Shown in pieces: positions 1 through 6,667 of a stretch of DNA of 10,175 nucleotides. Source of the stretch: Dehalococcoidia bacterium (GTDB lineage Bacteria; Chloroflexota; Dehalococcoidia; Lucifugimonadales; Lucifugimonadaceae); contig JANQEF010000195.1 in assembly GCA_028278465.1 (NCBI GenBank), forward strand, positions 1-10,175, written 5' to 3'. The first letter of the stretch is position 1, and each line of letters starts with the position of its first letter. Both the position numbers and the translations under genes were made by a program. Under the pieces are notes generated by a model. That model was not told where the DNA came from. It made no database searches and worked only from the letters and a program-made list of their open reading frames with translations.

Positions 1-1
1 C

Positions 2-1834
2 GATTCGATACCGGTTTCTGAGCGGGCGCAGTCCCACCTGCGCGTCGCCGGCATTCTCCAGCAACACTATGGATCCGCCTCCACCGCCCATGCCGAAGAG
101 ATTGCGTTCCACCTCGCCGAGGCTCAGCCGCTCTCCGACCCCGAACTCCTCGCCAGGTACCTGGTCGTTTCAGGCGATGCGTCTCTCGACTCCCAGGACC
201 TGGCGCGGGCCCGCGCCCAGTTCGAGGCAGCACTCGCCGCGATCGAAGAAGACCGGGAGTCCGAGCACTTCCTCCCGGCGGCGCATGGCCTGTCAAAGGC
301 TCTGATGGCGGGCGGTCCAGAGCACGAGTCGCAGCGAGGCATCGACCTGCTTCGGGAGCTGTTCGATTTTGCGATGAACGCCGGTGACCGTGCGACCGCG
401 ATCAGGCTGGCGTCGACCCGTGTGCCGAACGCCGCAGCGATGACCGGTGTCGCCGACCTGCTGAGCCGGGCGATCCCGCTGGTGGACGATGGATCAGAGA
501 TCCTCGGCTACATGCTCGCCGAGTTCGCGCAGCATGTGTACTACGAGACCGCGGATGCGGTAGTTGCCAACGATGCGGCGGACAGGGCGATTCAGATCGC
601 AGAAACTCGCGGCGATGATCACCTGCTGGCGTTCGCACTCACGAAGGCATCGTCTCTGGCGACCCACGAAGCCGACCTTCAGCGCTGCGTTGAGATGGCG
701 AGGCGAGCGGTCGAGGCCGGGCGGCTGGCGGGCAACGACTACGCCGTCGTCTATGCAGGCTTCCACTTCGCCACCAAGGGAGCGGCGCTGGGACACATCG
801 ACGAGGCCCGGCGGACACTCGATCTGACGATCAGGACGGCCGCAAAGGTGAATCGGTGGAACGCGACGGCCGGATTGGCCCGGGCGTATATCGCCATGCT
901 CACAGGAGAGTGGAACCTCGCAGACGATTTCTGGGATGTTACTGGCGACTCAAGCGGGTTCTATTCGGCCACTTCACAGCAACTGGCGATGATCTGCTAC
1001 TACAGGGGAGACTTCGTCACCGGACGGCGCATTGTTAACAGCTTTGTGTCGCTCGCCGACGAATCACCCGGCGACATGTTTTCGGTGCTTGCCGGTGTCA
1101 TCGGCGGCTCCATGCTGGCGCGTTTCGAGAACGACCATTCGCAGGTCGCCTTTGCTAAGGCATGTGCCAACCGCCTGCTGACTCGTTCGAATACGAGCGC
1201 GCTCGGCCACGAGGCCGTTTCTGCTGCGCTGGGTTGGATCGCCATCGCGGAGGGAGACGAGGAGACGGCAGAGGGGCTGATCGACTTCTTCGAGGATGGG
1301 CACGCGCTGCCGATCGGCAGCATCGAGACACTGAATGCTGGCCACGTGCTGGCGAGGCTGCACTGGCTCGTCGGAAACCACGCCAGGGCGATAGAACGGT
1401 TCCGTCACACCACCGAGTTTCTGCGCGCCGTCGGCTACGGGCCTGAGCTGACGCTGGGCCTGGCGGACTCTGGCGACCTGTTGATGGAGCAGGGTGGTGC
1501 TCGCGAGCGCCGGGAGGCGATCGCCTGCTTCGAAGAGGCGCACAGCATCGCAGCCCGACTAGAGATGCGACCCACTCGTCAGCGGGTCGCGAAGGCTCTC
1601 GCCGACAACACGACCCCGGCTGGGACTCGACCGGAGAACCCGGCCGGACTGTCGGAGCGAGAGGCTGAGGTTTTAAGGTTGGTGGCGCAGGGGCTGGCCA
1701 ACTCGGCCATCGCGGATCGACTTTCCCTGAGCCGGCACACGGTCGTGCGCCATCTTGTGAACATCTACGCCAAGATCGGCGTCGAAAACCGGTCGGAGGC
1801 GACGGCGTTCGCGGTGCGCAACGAACTTGCTTAG
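2..1834 (+). CDS. LuxR-family (LAL/STAND-like) transcriptional regulator, 5' end outside window
   Basis: This frame is open from base 2 to the TAG stop at 1832-1834, giving 610 visible residues, so the gene enters through the left edge. The ATG at 305 is internal: the same frame upstream reads sensible protein, including HLRVAGILQQHYG and HAEEIAFHLAEA. That type of sequence usually follows the AAA/STAND ATPase core in large LAL-type regulators. The long middle part is Ala/Leu-rich, helical and TPR-like. The last ~60 residues (from visible residue 550, bases ~1649-1831) form a GerE/LuxR helix-turn-helix with LSEREAEVLRLVAQG, NSAIADRLSLS and HTVVRHLVNIYAKIG followed by NRSEA. Inferred role: a cytoplasmic DNA-binding regulator gated by nucleotide or ligand binding in the unseen N-terminus. 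The opine dehydrogenase gene lies 210 bp downstream on the same strand and is a possible target. The P-loop cannot be seen, so a cyclase-like or other N-terminus remains possible. Confidence 0.88.
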   Translation, partial: DSIPVSERAQSHLRVAGILQQHYGSASTAHAEEIAFHLAEAQPLSDPELLARYLVVSGDASLDSQDLARARAQFEAALAAIEEDRESEHFLPAAHGLSKALMAGGPEHESQRGIDLLRELFDFAMNAGDRATAIRLASTRVPNAAAMTGVADLLSRAIPLVDDGSEILGYMLAEFAQHVYYETADAVVANDAADRAIQIAETRGDDHLLAFALTKASSLATHEADLQRCVEMARRAVEAGRLAGNDYAVVYAGFHFATKGAALGHIDEARRTLDLTIRTAAKVNRWNATAGLARAYIAMLTGEWNLADDFWDVTGDSSGFYSATSQQLAMICYYRGDFVTGRRIVNSFVSLADESPGDMFSVLAGVIGGSMLARFENDHSQVAFAKACANRLLTRSNTSALGHEAVSAALGWIAIAEGDEETAEGLIDFFEDGHALPIGSIETLNAGHVLARLHWLVGNHARAIERFRHTTEFLRAVGYGPELTLGLADSGDLLMEQGGARERREAIACFEEAHSIAARLEMRPTRQRVAKALADNTTPAGTRPENPAGLSEREAEVLRLVAQGLANSAIADRLSLSRHTVVRHLVNIYAKIGVENRSEATAFAVRNELA

Positions 1835-1860
1835 CGGCCGCGTCCGCTAACGCGGGCTGC
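1834..1860 (+). terminator. GC-rich hairpin at the end of the LuxR gene, possible terminator
   Basis: Bases 1834-1842 pair with 1851-1860 as nine pairs (one G-U, one bulged G at 1854) around an 8-base loop. The stem begins on the last base of the LuxR stop codon. No T-run follows, so it is not a classic intrinsic terminator. It may only slow polymerase or protect the 3' end. Confidence 0.3.
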
Positions 1861-1933
1861 ACCTGCGTCCATGAGCGCCAGTGCTCGCACTCGACCAGGC
1901 TCAACCGGAGAACGGCGTAACAGATCGCTTGAA

Positions 1934-2033
1934 CCTGTTGGTAAGCTCCGCTTACTCCGCCTCGAAGTCCAGTTGCTCAATGGACCCGGCGGCGTAGGCC
2001 AGTAGAGCCGGCCACTAACCGGTCACCAACAGG
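1934..2033 (+). promoter_or_regulatory. Inverted-repeat-rich leader of the opine dehydrogenase; possible Shine-Dalgarno-sequestering RNA
   Basis: CCTGTTGGT (1934-1942) is the exact reverse complement of ACCAACAGG (2025-2033). The second arm contains the AGG of the ribosome-binding site at 2031-2035. Three smaller inverted repeats lie between the arms: GTAAGC/GCTTAC (1941-1955), GTCCA/TGGAC (1967-1985) and GCCGG/CCGGT with one G-U pair (2007-2023). As RNA this could fold into a multi-branched structure closed by a helix that hides the Shine-Dalgarno sequence. It matches no riboswitch class I recognise. It is functional as RNA only if transcription starts upstream of 1934. A weak alternative promoter reading (TTGAAC at 1929-1934, 17-bp spacer, poor -10 at 1952) would place the first arm outside the transcript. 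Confidence 0.35.
1941..1955. repeat. Perfect 6-3-6 dyad, candidate operator or hairpin
   Basis: GTAAGC-TCC-GCTTAC is a perfect hexamer dyad with a 3-bp spacer. It lies about 90-100 bp before the opine dehydrogenase start and downstream of the LuxR gene. The 15-bp symmetric site is compatible with binding by a dimeric regulator. A small RNA hairpin in the leader is the other reading. No second copy was noticed in the window. Confidence 0.35.
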
Positions 2034-2035
2034 AG
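2031..2035 (+). promoter_or_regulatory. Ribosome-binding site of the opine dehydrogenase
   Basis: AGGAG lies 9 bases before the ATG at 2045 and supports that start. Its first three bases are the 3' arm of the 9-bp inverted repeat 1934-1942/2025-2033, so its accessibility may be structure-dependent. Confidence 0.75.
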
Positions 2036-2044
2036 CCAGTCTCG

Positions 2045-3142
2045 ATGCCAGCACAGTCGGTCACCATACTCGGTGGAGGCAACACCGCTTTCGCTTCGGC
2101 GGCAAAGCTTGCGCTCGACGGTCACACCGTCACGCTCGGCGAGTTGCCGGAATTCGCAGACTCGGTAGCGACAGTCACATCGACAAAGAGGATCTCGCTG
2201 GAGTTCGATGGAGCCGTGCAGTCAGCTCTGCTGCACGACGTGACAACGGACCTCTCGCGTGCACTGGATGCTTCCGACATCGTCCTGGTGATGGTGCCTG
2301 CCTACGCCCATCGGGCCTTCGCCGAAGCCTGCGCGCCGCACCTGCGTCCGCGGCACACCGTCGTGCTGATGCCGGGCACCCTCGGATCGCTGGAGTGGGC
2401 ACGCGTTCTTTCGGAACACGGGATTGACCAGGTCACCCTGGCCGAGGTGGACACTTCGCCTTACGTCTGCAGAAAGACCGGGCCAGAGAATGCGACGATC
2501 TGGGGAGAGGTGACCGGTCTCGGTCTCGGGGTGTTCCCGGCCACGGAGACAGAGACGGTCTTGCAAGAGTTGATCCCCCTCTTTCCTGGCATCACGGCGT
2601 ATTCAGACGTCGTTGAGTGCGGGCTTTCGTCACTCAACCCGGTCGTTCACCCCGCGGGAGTGGTCATGAACGCTGGGCGCATCGAGTACTCGCGTGGGGA
2701 GTTCTACTTCTACGACGAGGGCGTGACGCCTTCGGTCGCCAGGGTGATCATGGCGGTCGATGAAGAGCGCAGGGCCATCGGCCAGGCGCTTGGCTACAGT
2801 CTTCAGCCCGTGAACGAGGCGTTTCACAAGGCCGGGTTCGGCCCGGACGGCGACCTGTGGGCGACGATCAACGGCAGCCGGATGCTGACGCAGCTCAAGG
2901 CGCCGGGCTCAATGGAAAACAGGTGGCTGACCGAGGACATGCCTTACGGCATCGCAACCTGGTCACTGCTGGGTCAGTCCATTGGCGTGGAGACGCCGCT
3001 GATGCGGGCGGTGATCGATATCGGCGGCGCCGTCACCGGAGTGGACCCGTGGGAGGCGGGAAGAAGCCTGGGCGACCTTGGGATCTCCGATATGACCACC
3101 GAGCAACTGAAACAGTACCTGCGCACGGGGCGGGCGAGCTGA
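2045..3142 (+). CDS. NAD(P)-dependent opine dehydrogenase family protein (octopine/nopaline dehydrogenase-like)
   Basis: The 365-residue product has the two-domain plan and usual length of the opine dehydrogenase family. An N-terminal Rossmann fold opens with VTILGGGNTAFASAAKLAL (glycine-rich GGGN at residues 10-13), followed by the second strand HTVTLGE. The C-terminal all-helical octopine-dehydrogenase domain starts near residue 190 with NPVVHPAG. His202 is at the position of the catalytic His of characterised members, and Asn198 precedes it. DPWEAGRSLGDLGI near the C-terminus is also family-like. Known members reductively condense an amino acid with an alpha-keto acid using NAD(P)H, or run the reverse oxidation, in the cytoplasm. 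The substrate here cannot be read from sequence. The start is fixed by AGGAG at 2031-2035. It follows the LuxR gene after 210 bp and converges on mrpG. No signal peptide or membrane segment is visible. Confidence 0.88.
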   Translation: MPAQSVTILGGGNTAFASAAKLALDGHTVTLGELPEFADSVATVTSTKRISLEFDGAVQSALLHDVTTDLSRALDASDIVLVMVPAYAHRAFAEACAPHLRPRHTVVLMPGTLGSLEWARVLSEHGIDQVTLAEVDTSPYVCRKTGPENATIWGEVTGLGLGVFPATETETVLQELIPLFPGITAYSDVVECGLSSLNPVVHPAGVVMNAGRIEYSRGEFYFYDEGVTPSVARVIMAVDEERRAIGQALGYSLQPVNEAFHKAGFGPDGDLWATINGSRMLTQLKAPGSMENRWLTEDMPYGIATWSLLGQSIGVETPLMRAVIDIGGAVTGVDPWEAGRSLGDLGISDMTTEQLKQYLRTGRAS

Positions 3143-3166
3143 CATGGGCTGTCGTTGAGCGCCGTC

Positions 3167-3180
3167 TCGTCCTGCGACGA
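3167..3180. terminator. Short hairpin in the convergent gap between opine dehydrogenase and mrpG
   Basis: TCGTC (3167-3171) and GACGA (3176-3180) form a perfect 5-bp stem with loop CTGC in the 43-bp gap between the two converging genes. A hairpin here could act on both strands. There is no T-run on either side, so intrinsic termination is uncertain. Confidence 0.25.
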
Positions 3181-3185
3181 TCCCG

Positions 3186-3584
3186 CTACTCGGACGGCAA
3201 GCCCTGCCTCTCCGTCTCGCCTCCGTTGCCTGACGAACCAGCCTCTTCGGCGGGCTCGATCTCGGTTGTGCCGGTCCCGTCGTCGATGACAGTGCCGGGC
3301 CAGATCGGGACGCCGGTCCTCCGAGCGCTGCGGCCGATCACAGTTCCAGCGATAGGCGCCGTGATCGCGAAGAAGACTATCCCGGCGATCGCCCGGGCAT
3401 CTGTTGCGACCTCGTGAAAGAAGATCGAGACGGCAACGAACACCAGTCCGGCGCCGAATGCCACCGCCTTGGTGGATGCCGACAGCCTCGTCAGCAGATC
3501 AGGCAGGCGAATCAGGCTCAGTCCGGCCAGGAACAGGAACAGGGCGCCGATGATCAGAACGATTCCGGCAAAGACTTCACTCAT
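3186..3584 (-). CDS. mrpG: Mrp Na+/H+ antiporter subunit G
   Basis: The 132-residue small membrane subunit is the last gene of the cluster. MSEVFAGIVLIIGALFLFLAG forms the first membrane segment. The family signature RLPDLLTRLSASTKA is at residues 26-40, a second segment spans ~41-54, and a third (~66-84) ends in TAPIAGTVIGRSA. The ATG at 3582-3584 is chosen over a more upstream in-frame ATG at 3641 because it gives the usual N-terminus; GGAGG lies upstream at 3597-3601, with a rather long spacer of 12. The gene overlaps the end of mrpF by 8 bases. The C-terminus carries an extra acidic, Gly-rich tail of roughly 35 residues (from about 98), making the protein a little longer than common MrpG. 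MrpG is a structural part of the antiporter complex. Confidence 0.9.
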   Translation of the reverse strand: MSEVFAGIVLIIGALFLFLAGLSLIRLPDLLTRLSASTKAVAFGAGLVFVAVSIFFHEVATDARAIAGIVFFAITAPIAGTVIGRSARRTGVPIWPGTVIDDGTGTTEIEPAEEAGSSGNGGETERQGLPSE

Positions 3585-3864
3585 AGCGGTTCTGCGCCTC
3601 CAGGAAGATTGAGAATGCGACCGTCCCGAGGAACGCCACAAGGGCGACGACGAGGCTAACGTCTACGAGCGTGTTCTCCCGGCGCTCGATCGCGACGGTG
3701 CCGACGACGCCGACAACGATCGCCGCCAGCACGTCAAGAGCGACGATGCGGTCGTGCAGAGTCGGGCCGCGAACCAGACGGACCAGCGTCGCTATCGCGG
3801 CAAGCGAGAGAAGCAGGAACGATGCCGACACCGCGATCTGCAGGAAGTCAGATTCAATAGTCAT
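3577..3864 (-). CDS. mrpF: Mrp Na+/H+ antiporter subunit F
   Basis: The 95-residue product has three membrane helices. The conserved loop RGPTLHDRIVALD (residues 32-44) includes the family's Asp38. The start is the ATG at 3862-3864, whose ATGA overlaps the mrpE stop (3861-3863) by four bases. The frame could be extended upstream to 3960, but that would add a charged non-membrane stretch lying entirely inside mrpE, so it is rejected. MrpF is a small integral subunit of the Mrp complex, thought to contribute to the sodium path and complex stability. No strong Shine-Dalgarno sequence is seen, which fits translational coupling to mrpE. Confidence 0.92.
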   Translation of the reverse strand: MTIESDFLQIAVSASFLLLSLAAIATLVRLVRGPTLHDRIVALDVLAAIVVGVVGTVAIERRENTLVDVSLVVALVAFLGTVAFSIFLEAQNRYE

Positions 3865-4340
3865 CGCATCACGTCCAGCAGCCTTCGTTCGAGGCCGCGT
3901 TTTATTTCGTTGCGGACCTCCTCGAGGCTCGAATCTTCGATATCCACGAGGTGCACCCACAGGGTCTTGCGATCGTCCGATAGCTCGATCGAGGTCGAGC
4001 CCGGGGTCAGCGTGATCAGGTTCGCCAGGATAGTGATCTCCAGGTCGGTCCGGGCGCTGAGCGGCACAGCCACGATCGCTGGTCTAAGCCTTTCGTTCGG
4101 CCGGATCACATCGATCGCCAGCCTGATGTTCGCCAGGAACAACTCGTACGCGAAGAACGCAACCAGCGACAGCGTCTTGACCAGTTTCCCGGCGTAGCCA
4201 GGCCGGCCGGTGACCTGCTGCGTGATGGCGAGCACCCCGTATCCGAGCAGGAACCCGATCAGGATGTTCACGAAGGTGAACACACCGGTAACCATCACCC
4301 ACGACAGGGTCAGGACGAGATTGACGAGCAGTCCGTTCAT
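3861..4340 (-). CDS. mrpE: Mrp Na+/H+ antiporter subunit E
   Basis: The 159-residue product matches the usual MrpE length and layout. Two hydrophobic segments (~4-40) come first, followed by a segment around KTLSLVAFFAYELFLAN. A cytoplasmic domain then carries the family motif ANLITLTPGSTSIEL (residues 106-120) and WVHLVDIED. The ATG at 4338-4340 overlaps the mrpD stop as ATGA, and GGAG at 4348-4351 gives a 7-base spacer. MrpE is needed for normal assembly and activity of the complex. The next gene, mrpF, starts within its stop codon. Confidence 0.92.
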   Translation of the reverse strand: MNGLLVNLVLTLSWVMVTGVFTFVNILIGFLLGYGVLAITQQVTGRPGYAGKLVKTLSLVAFFAYELFLANIRLAIDVIRPNERLRPAIVAVPLSARTDLEITILANLITLTPGSTSIELSDDRKTLWVHLVDIEDSSLEEVRNEIKRGLERRLLDVMR

Positions 4341-5842
4341 GACGTCTCTCCAAGCACAGCGTCTACGTACGCCGAAGGTTCGATAAGCGACTCGGCGGCG
4401 GCGGTAGCCAGCTCAAACACGGGTTGTGCGACGAATCCGAAGACAACGCTCAGCCCGATGAGCAGCAGAGCCGGACTGAGCATCAGCGCGAGACGAGCGC
4501 CGCCGGGCTTTTCGGTAACTGGCCCGGCGGCGTCCTGTGGCGCAGGTCGCCAAAAGACCGAATTCCAGATCTTGATCATCGAGTAGAGCGTCAGCAGGCT
4601 GACGAACAGCGAGATTCCCGTGATCACGTAGGCTTCAGCCTCGATACCTGCACGCACCAAAGCCAGCTTGCTGATGAAGCCGGACGAAGGCGGCAGACCG
4701 GCCAGGGACAGCGCAGCCACCGCGAAGAGCGCGGCGATCATCGGCTTGCTGCGATACATGTCACCCAGCCGGTTGAGTGACTCGGTGCCCGAGAACTGCG
4801 CGATCAGACCGCCGACCAGGAACAGCGAGGTCTTGACCAGTATGTTGTGGGCCATGAACAGGATCGCGCCCGCGATGGCCGCCGGCGTGAAGATGCTGAG
4901 ACCCATCAGCATGTAGCCGATCTGGCTCACGATGTGAAATGAAAGCAGCCGCCGGTAGTCGTACTGCGCTATGGCGCCGATGACCCCGACAACCATCGTG
5001 AAGCCTGCGAGCACCATGATCAACGTGTGGGTGAAATCGACGTCGTTGGCAAACACCAGTGTGAAGGTGCGTATCAGCGCGTAGACGCCAACCTTCGTCA
5101 GCAGCCCTGAGAAAAGTGCCGTCACGTCGATGGACGGAGTGTGGTAGGACGCGGGCAGCCAGAAGAACATCGGGAACGCCGCTGACTTCAGCCCGAACGA
5201 GATGACGAAGAACATGGCGATTGTCGTCACCAACCCCTGGTTGTCGACCTGCGCGATCTTGACGGAAAGGTCCGCCATGTTCAGCGTGCCTGTCGAGGCG
5301 TAGAGCAGCCCCGCGCCTGAAAGGAAGAAGGCCGAAGAAAGCAGGTTGATCGCCACGTACTTGACCGCGCCCTCGATCCTCCTCCGCCCGCCACCGAGCG
5401 CCAGCAGGACGAACGACGCGATCAGCATCAGCTCGAACCACACGAACAGGTTGAACATGTCGCCGGTGAGGAATGCTCCGCTGACGCCGACGAGCATCAG
5501 GTTCACGACCGAGTAGTGCCCGAACCTGATGTTTCTTTCGCGGAGCGTGGCGAATGAGTAGAGGAGCGCGGCCAGGGACACGATGCCGGCCATCAACAGC
5601 ATGAATGCGCTGAACAGATCGGCCACAAGCACAATTCCGAAAGGCGCAGGCCAATCGCCCAGGTTCGTCGCCTGGATCCCATCGCTGTCCACGATCACCA
5701 GCAGCGCGAGTCCTGATCCCAGCATGGACAGTGGTCCCGCGAGGCTGATGAGTCTCTGCACGACCGGTCGCTCCCGGAACGCCACTCCCGCCAGGGCTGC
5801 CAGCAGGGGCGCGACTATCGGTGTGACGATCAGCAGGCTCAA
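4337..5842 (-). CDS. mrpD: Mrp Na+/H+ antiporter subunit D (NuoM/N-like)
   Basis: The 501-residue polytopic protein belongs to the complex-I antiporter-like family and is of usual MrpD length. Key membrane charges are present: Glu137 in LFVWFELML, Lys219 in FGLKSAAFPMFFWLP and Lys250 in SGLLTKVG. In the family these residues line the proton path. A broken-helix region with HIVSQIGYMLMG follows. The start is a TTG at 5840-5842, overlapping the mrpC TGA as TTGA. GGGAG at 5850-5854 with a 7-base spacer supports it, and the N-terminus MSLLIVTPIVAPLL is normal. MrpD pairs with MrpA as one of the two large subunits of the complex. A formate hydrogenlyase or Mbh membrane arm is excluded by the complete mrpA-G context and the absence of hydrogenase genes. 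Confidence 0.94.
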   Translation of the reverse strand: MSLLIVTPIVAPLLAALAGVAFRERPVVQRLISLAGPLSMLGSGLALLVIVDSDGIQATNLGDWPAPFGIVLVADLFSAFMLLMAGIVSLAALLYSFATLRERNIRFGHYSVVNLMLVGVSGAFLTGDMFNLFVWFELMLIASFVLLALGGGRRRIEGAVKYVAINLLSSAFFLSGAGLLYASTGTLNMADLSVKIAQVDNQGLVTTIAMFFVISFGLKSAAFPMFFWLPASYHTPSIDVTALFSGLLTKVGVYALIRTFTLVFANDVDFTHTLIMVLAGFTMVVGVIGAIAQYDYRRLLSFHIVSQIGYMLMGLSIFTPAAIAGAILFMAHNILVKTSLFLVGGLIAQFSGTESLNRLGDMYRSKPMIAALFAVAALSLAGLPPSSGFISKLALVRAGIEAEAYVITGISLFVSLLTLYSMIKIWNSVFWRPAPQDAAGPVTEKPGGARLALMLSPALLLIGLSVVFGFVAQPVFELATAAAESLIEPSAYVDAVLGETS

Positions 5843-6249
5843 TCCGCGGCTCCCGACTGCAGCTCCCCCTGCAACTCGTCGTCCGGGTCATCGTCGGCGT
5901 CCAGCAGATCGGTCGAAACCATCTGTTCCAGGTTGTCCGAACCGATCTGCTTGTACGCGCGGTATGCCAGCGTTATGAAGAAGGCGAGGACTCCGAAGCC
6001 GATGACGATTGCCGTTAGCACCAGCGCCTGCGGAGTCGGGTCGGAGACGGATTCCGGCAGCTGATCCGAGCCGGTCCTGATCAGCGGCGCTCCCTCGCGG
6101 GAAAGCCTGGCCACGGTGAAGACGAGCAGGTTCGTAGCGTTCGTCAGCAGCCCGAGGCCGACGATCAACTGGGCGAGGCGACGCTGGAGCAGCAGGTAGA
6201 AGCCAGCGGAGAACATGCCGCCCACCAGGAAGATGAGAACTACCTCCAT
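5839..6249 (-). CDS. mrpC: Mrp Na+/H+ antiporter subunit C (NuoK-like)
   Basis: The 136-residue product has three membrane segments (~3-20, 27-47, 75-97) and the hallmark DPTPQALVLTAIVIGFG at residues 70-86, homologous to NuoK. The ATG at 6247-6249 follows the mrpB stop after one base. A strong AGGAGG (6256-6261) inside the mrpB 3' end, spacer 6, supports it. Residues ~104-136 form an acidic tail (DADDDPDDE) beyond the conserved core, making it longer than the Bacillus-type subunit. The conserved core is complete, so the subunit should work in the complex; the tail's role is unknown. Confidence 0.93.
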   Translation of the reverse strand: MEVVLIFLVGGMFSAGFYLLLQRRLAQLIVGLGLLTNATNLLVFTVARLSREGAPLIRTGSDQLPESVSDPTPQALVLTAIVIGFGVLAFFITLAYRAYKQIGSDNLEQMVSTDLLDADDDPDDELQGELQSGAAD

Positions 6250-6250
6250 C

Positions 6251-6667
6251 TCAACCCTCCTCCTCCGCCAGCCACAGCAGCGCGATCGTCGCCATTCCGA
6301 CCACCACCAGGAAGACCCCGAGATCGAAGAGGAGAGGCGTGCCGAGCTTGACCGACTCTCCCCCGACGCTGAAGTCGACCCAGATCCCGGTCATGAACGG
6401 GTCGCCGGAGAACATGCCGGGCAGAGCGCTGAGCACCGCGACCAGCAGCCCGACGGCGATGATCGTCCTGGGGTGAACTCGAAGCAGAGAGCGTGCAGAC
6501 CGGATATCGAACGCCAGCGCGTACAGCCCTACCGCGGACGCGACGACAAGACCCGCGATGAACCCGCCGCCGGGCGCGTTGTGACCGCGAACCAGCAGAA
6601 AGATCGCGAACAGCAGCAGGATCGAGATCAGGAGCCTCGCCGTTGTCATCAGCAGCACAGAGTTCAT
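6251..6667 (-). CDS. mrpB: Mrp Na+/H+ antiporter subunit B (MnhB domain)
   Basis: The 138-residue, four-helix membrane protein carries the MnhB signatures GHNAPGGGFIAGL (residues 28-40) and GTPLLFDLGVFLVVVG (109-124). The ATG at 6665-6667 overlaps the mrpA stop as ATGA. AGGTGG at 6676-6681 is a usable ribosome-binding site with a spacer of 8. Its end (EEEG) encodes the Shine-Dalgarno sequence of mrpC. Because B is a separate gene and mrpA keeps only the DUF4040/MbhE-like tail, this is a seven-gene (group 1 type) Mrp arrangement. Confidence 0.93.
   Translation of the reverse strand: MNSVLLMTTARLLISILLLFAIFLLVRGHNAPGGGFIAGLVVASAVGLYALAFDIRSARSLLRVHPRTIIAVGLLVAVLSALPGMFSGDPFMTGIWVDFSVGGESVKLGTPLLFDLGVFLVVVGMATIALLWLAEEEG

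Noticed and set aside
305..1834. The LuxR regulator as a complete 509-residue protein starting at the ATG at 305.
   Set aside because: The same frame is open and protein-like all the way to base 2, with family-typical sequence before 305, so the gene continues beyond the window.
1155..1904. A 249-codon - strand open frame opposite the LuxR gene.
   Set aside because: Its Arg/Ser/Pro-rich composition is typical of an antisense shadow, and the sense frame has a clear LuxR helix-turn-helix.
1934..2033. A tRNA gene, suggested by the cloverleaf-like set of stems.
   Set aside because: The closing stem is 9 bp, the anticodon-like loop has 9 bases, the third loop CCACTAA is not a T-loop, and there is no D-loop GG. 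It is at most a tRNA-shaped leader.
4761..5891. A 376-codon - strand open frame overlapping mrpD.
   Set aside because: It is a frame-shifted shadow of mrpD with Arg/His-rich composition and no domain.
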